The notes under the pieces: model-generated
What the model was told of the DNA's origin: nothing
What the model saw: the letters and a program-made list of their open reading frames with translations, nothing else
Databases searched by the model: none
Shown here: positions 62,860 to 64,000 of the stretch, in pieces
Layout of the letters: every line of letters begins with the position of its first letter
Position numbering within the stretch: the first letter of the stretch is position 1
Program-made: the position numbers and the translations under genes
Assembly: GCA_021292105.1 (NCBI GenBank)
Contig: CM037869.1
Coordinates: 41,869,349 to 41,933,348, forward strand
Length of the DNA stretch: 64,000 nt
Direction: 5' to 3'
Origin: Anadara kagoshimensis
Lineage: Eukaryota; Mollusca; Bivalvia; Arcoida; Arcidae

Positions 62860-64000
62860 CAAGAACTTTTATCCATGCAGAAAATGTTTGCAATTTCTGA
62901 CATAATTTTTTTCTGAACAAAGAAAAAAGAAAGAAGTATGGTTTTCTCTTATGGAATGTCACAATTGCAATACAGTCCAACCTGCCTTAAAGGCCACCTC
63001 TATATAAAGGTCACCTGCTTATAAAGGTCAGTAGAATTGTATCCCAATTGTTCTTTAATTATATTATTTAAACCTGCATATAAAGGCCACCTGCCCATAA
63101 AGTCTACTTTTACTGGTTCCTTGTGTGGCCTTTATAGACAGGTTTGACTGTAATTCAAATGATATATGTGCAGCAATCTTGAACTTAAATACGTATAATG
63201 CTGTACAAAAATAAAATGACAAGTGTCTCCATTCATGCAGAAAATGTCCACAATTTTGGACATCATTCTCAGAAGGTCGAAAAAAGGAAATAATTATGGT
63301 TTACACTTGATAAATGTCACAAATGTTATAAATCTGGAGATGTTTGTGCAGCAACCTTGAACTCAAAGATTAATGTTGTATATACTTATAGTTACAAGTG
63401 TTTCCAATCATGCAGAAAAAGTCCGCAATTCAGACGACATTTTCTGGGAAGGTCAAAAAAAGAAAATGAGTATGGTTTACACTTGACAAATTTCAAAATT
63501 GTTATAAATCCGGAGATGTTTGTGCAGCAATCTTGAACTCAAAGATTAATATTATACATAATTATAGGGACTAGGGGCATCCATTCAAGCAAAAAATGTT
63601 TGCAATTCCAACATCATTTTCTCAGAAGGTCGAAAAAAGGAAATGAGTATGGTTTACACTTGACAAATGTCACAATTGTTATAAATCTGGAGATGTTTGT
63701 GCAGCAATCTTGAACTCAAAGATTAACGTTGTATAAAATTATAGTAACAAGCATTTCCATTTATGCAGAAAATGTTTGCAATTTGTGACAACATTTTTTC
63801 AAAACATTGTTAAAAGAAAATAATTATGGTTTACACTTGACAAATGTCACAATTGAAATAAATCTGGAGATGTTTGTGTTTCTTGAACTCAAAGATTAAC
63901 GTTGTACAATATTATAGACACAAGTGTTTCCATTCATGCAGAAAATATTTGCAATTTCTGACATTATTTTCTGAAAATAGTATGGTTTACACTTGATAAA
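62860..64000. repeat. ~176-bp tandem repeat, runs off the window
   Basis: GGTTTACACTTGA anchors recur at 63301, 63477, 63653, 63831 and 63987, giving a period of 176-178 bp and then 156. Unit includes AATCTGGAGATGTTTGTGCA, TCTTGAACTCAAAGATTAA and TTCCATTCATGCAGAAAATG. The first unit is split by an R2 MITE. Confidence 0.9.
62971..63152. mobile_element. R2 MITE inside the tandem array
   Basis: TACAGTCCAACCTGCCTTAA / TATAGACAGGTTTGACTGTA. Sits between AATGTCACAATTGCAA and ATTCAAATGATATATGTGCA of one array unit. Confidence 0.85.

Overview
The window looks like nuclear DNA of an AT-rich, repeat-rich invertebrate, most likely a bivalve mollusc. Genes are split into small GT-AG exons inside long introns. 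Most of the rest is dispersed repeats: tRNA-derived SINEs, palindromic MITEs, minisatellites and truncated LINEs. The bivalve assignment is an inference from the style of the repeats and of the gene; nothing here fixes the species.

The main gene lies on the minus strand from 62204 down to 25034. I could assemble 22 coding exons of a plasma-membrane Na+/H+ exchanger (SLC9A/NHE family). Every junction has GT-AG ends and compatible phase. The model gives a signal peptide, a short His-rich glycosylatable ectodomain, the complete Na_H_Exchanger membrane domain (ion-site motifs VDPVA, FGESLLND, YGGLRG) and a cytoplasmic tail. The exon phases sum to 794 codons only if one base missing from exon 14 is allowed for. 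As read, exon 14 hits a stop after 425 residues. This is either an assembly error or a real disabling mutation. Exon edges of this gene are unusually often next to, or copied into, tandem repeats (exons 5, 9, 10, 12, 14, 15, 16, 20).

The left part, 1-24.7 kb, is sparse. Two plus-strand exons (3724-3841 and a terminal exon 6357-6557) belong to an unidentified Cys-containing protein. There is a possible lone exon at 9459-9623, a decayed BTB-domain fragment at 13120-13402 (minus) and a decayed LINE reverse-transcriptase tail at 19205-19500. The remainder is repeats.

Repeat families, with names local to this report. R1: unclassified ~370-bp family, about 20 copies. R2 and R3: pogo/Tigger-like MITEs with TA-type ends. 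R5, R7, R8, R9 and R13: other palindromic MITEs. SINE A, B and C: tRNA-derived SINEs. R10, R11, R14, R15 and R16: dispersed repeats. A ~1-kb hAT-like element with a BED-finger remnant sits just upstream of the last exon and carries a nested SINE with a perfect 15-bp target duplication. The right end, from 62.86 kb to the window edge, is a ~176-bp tandem repeat.
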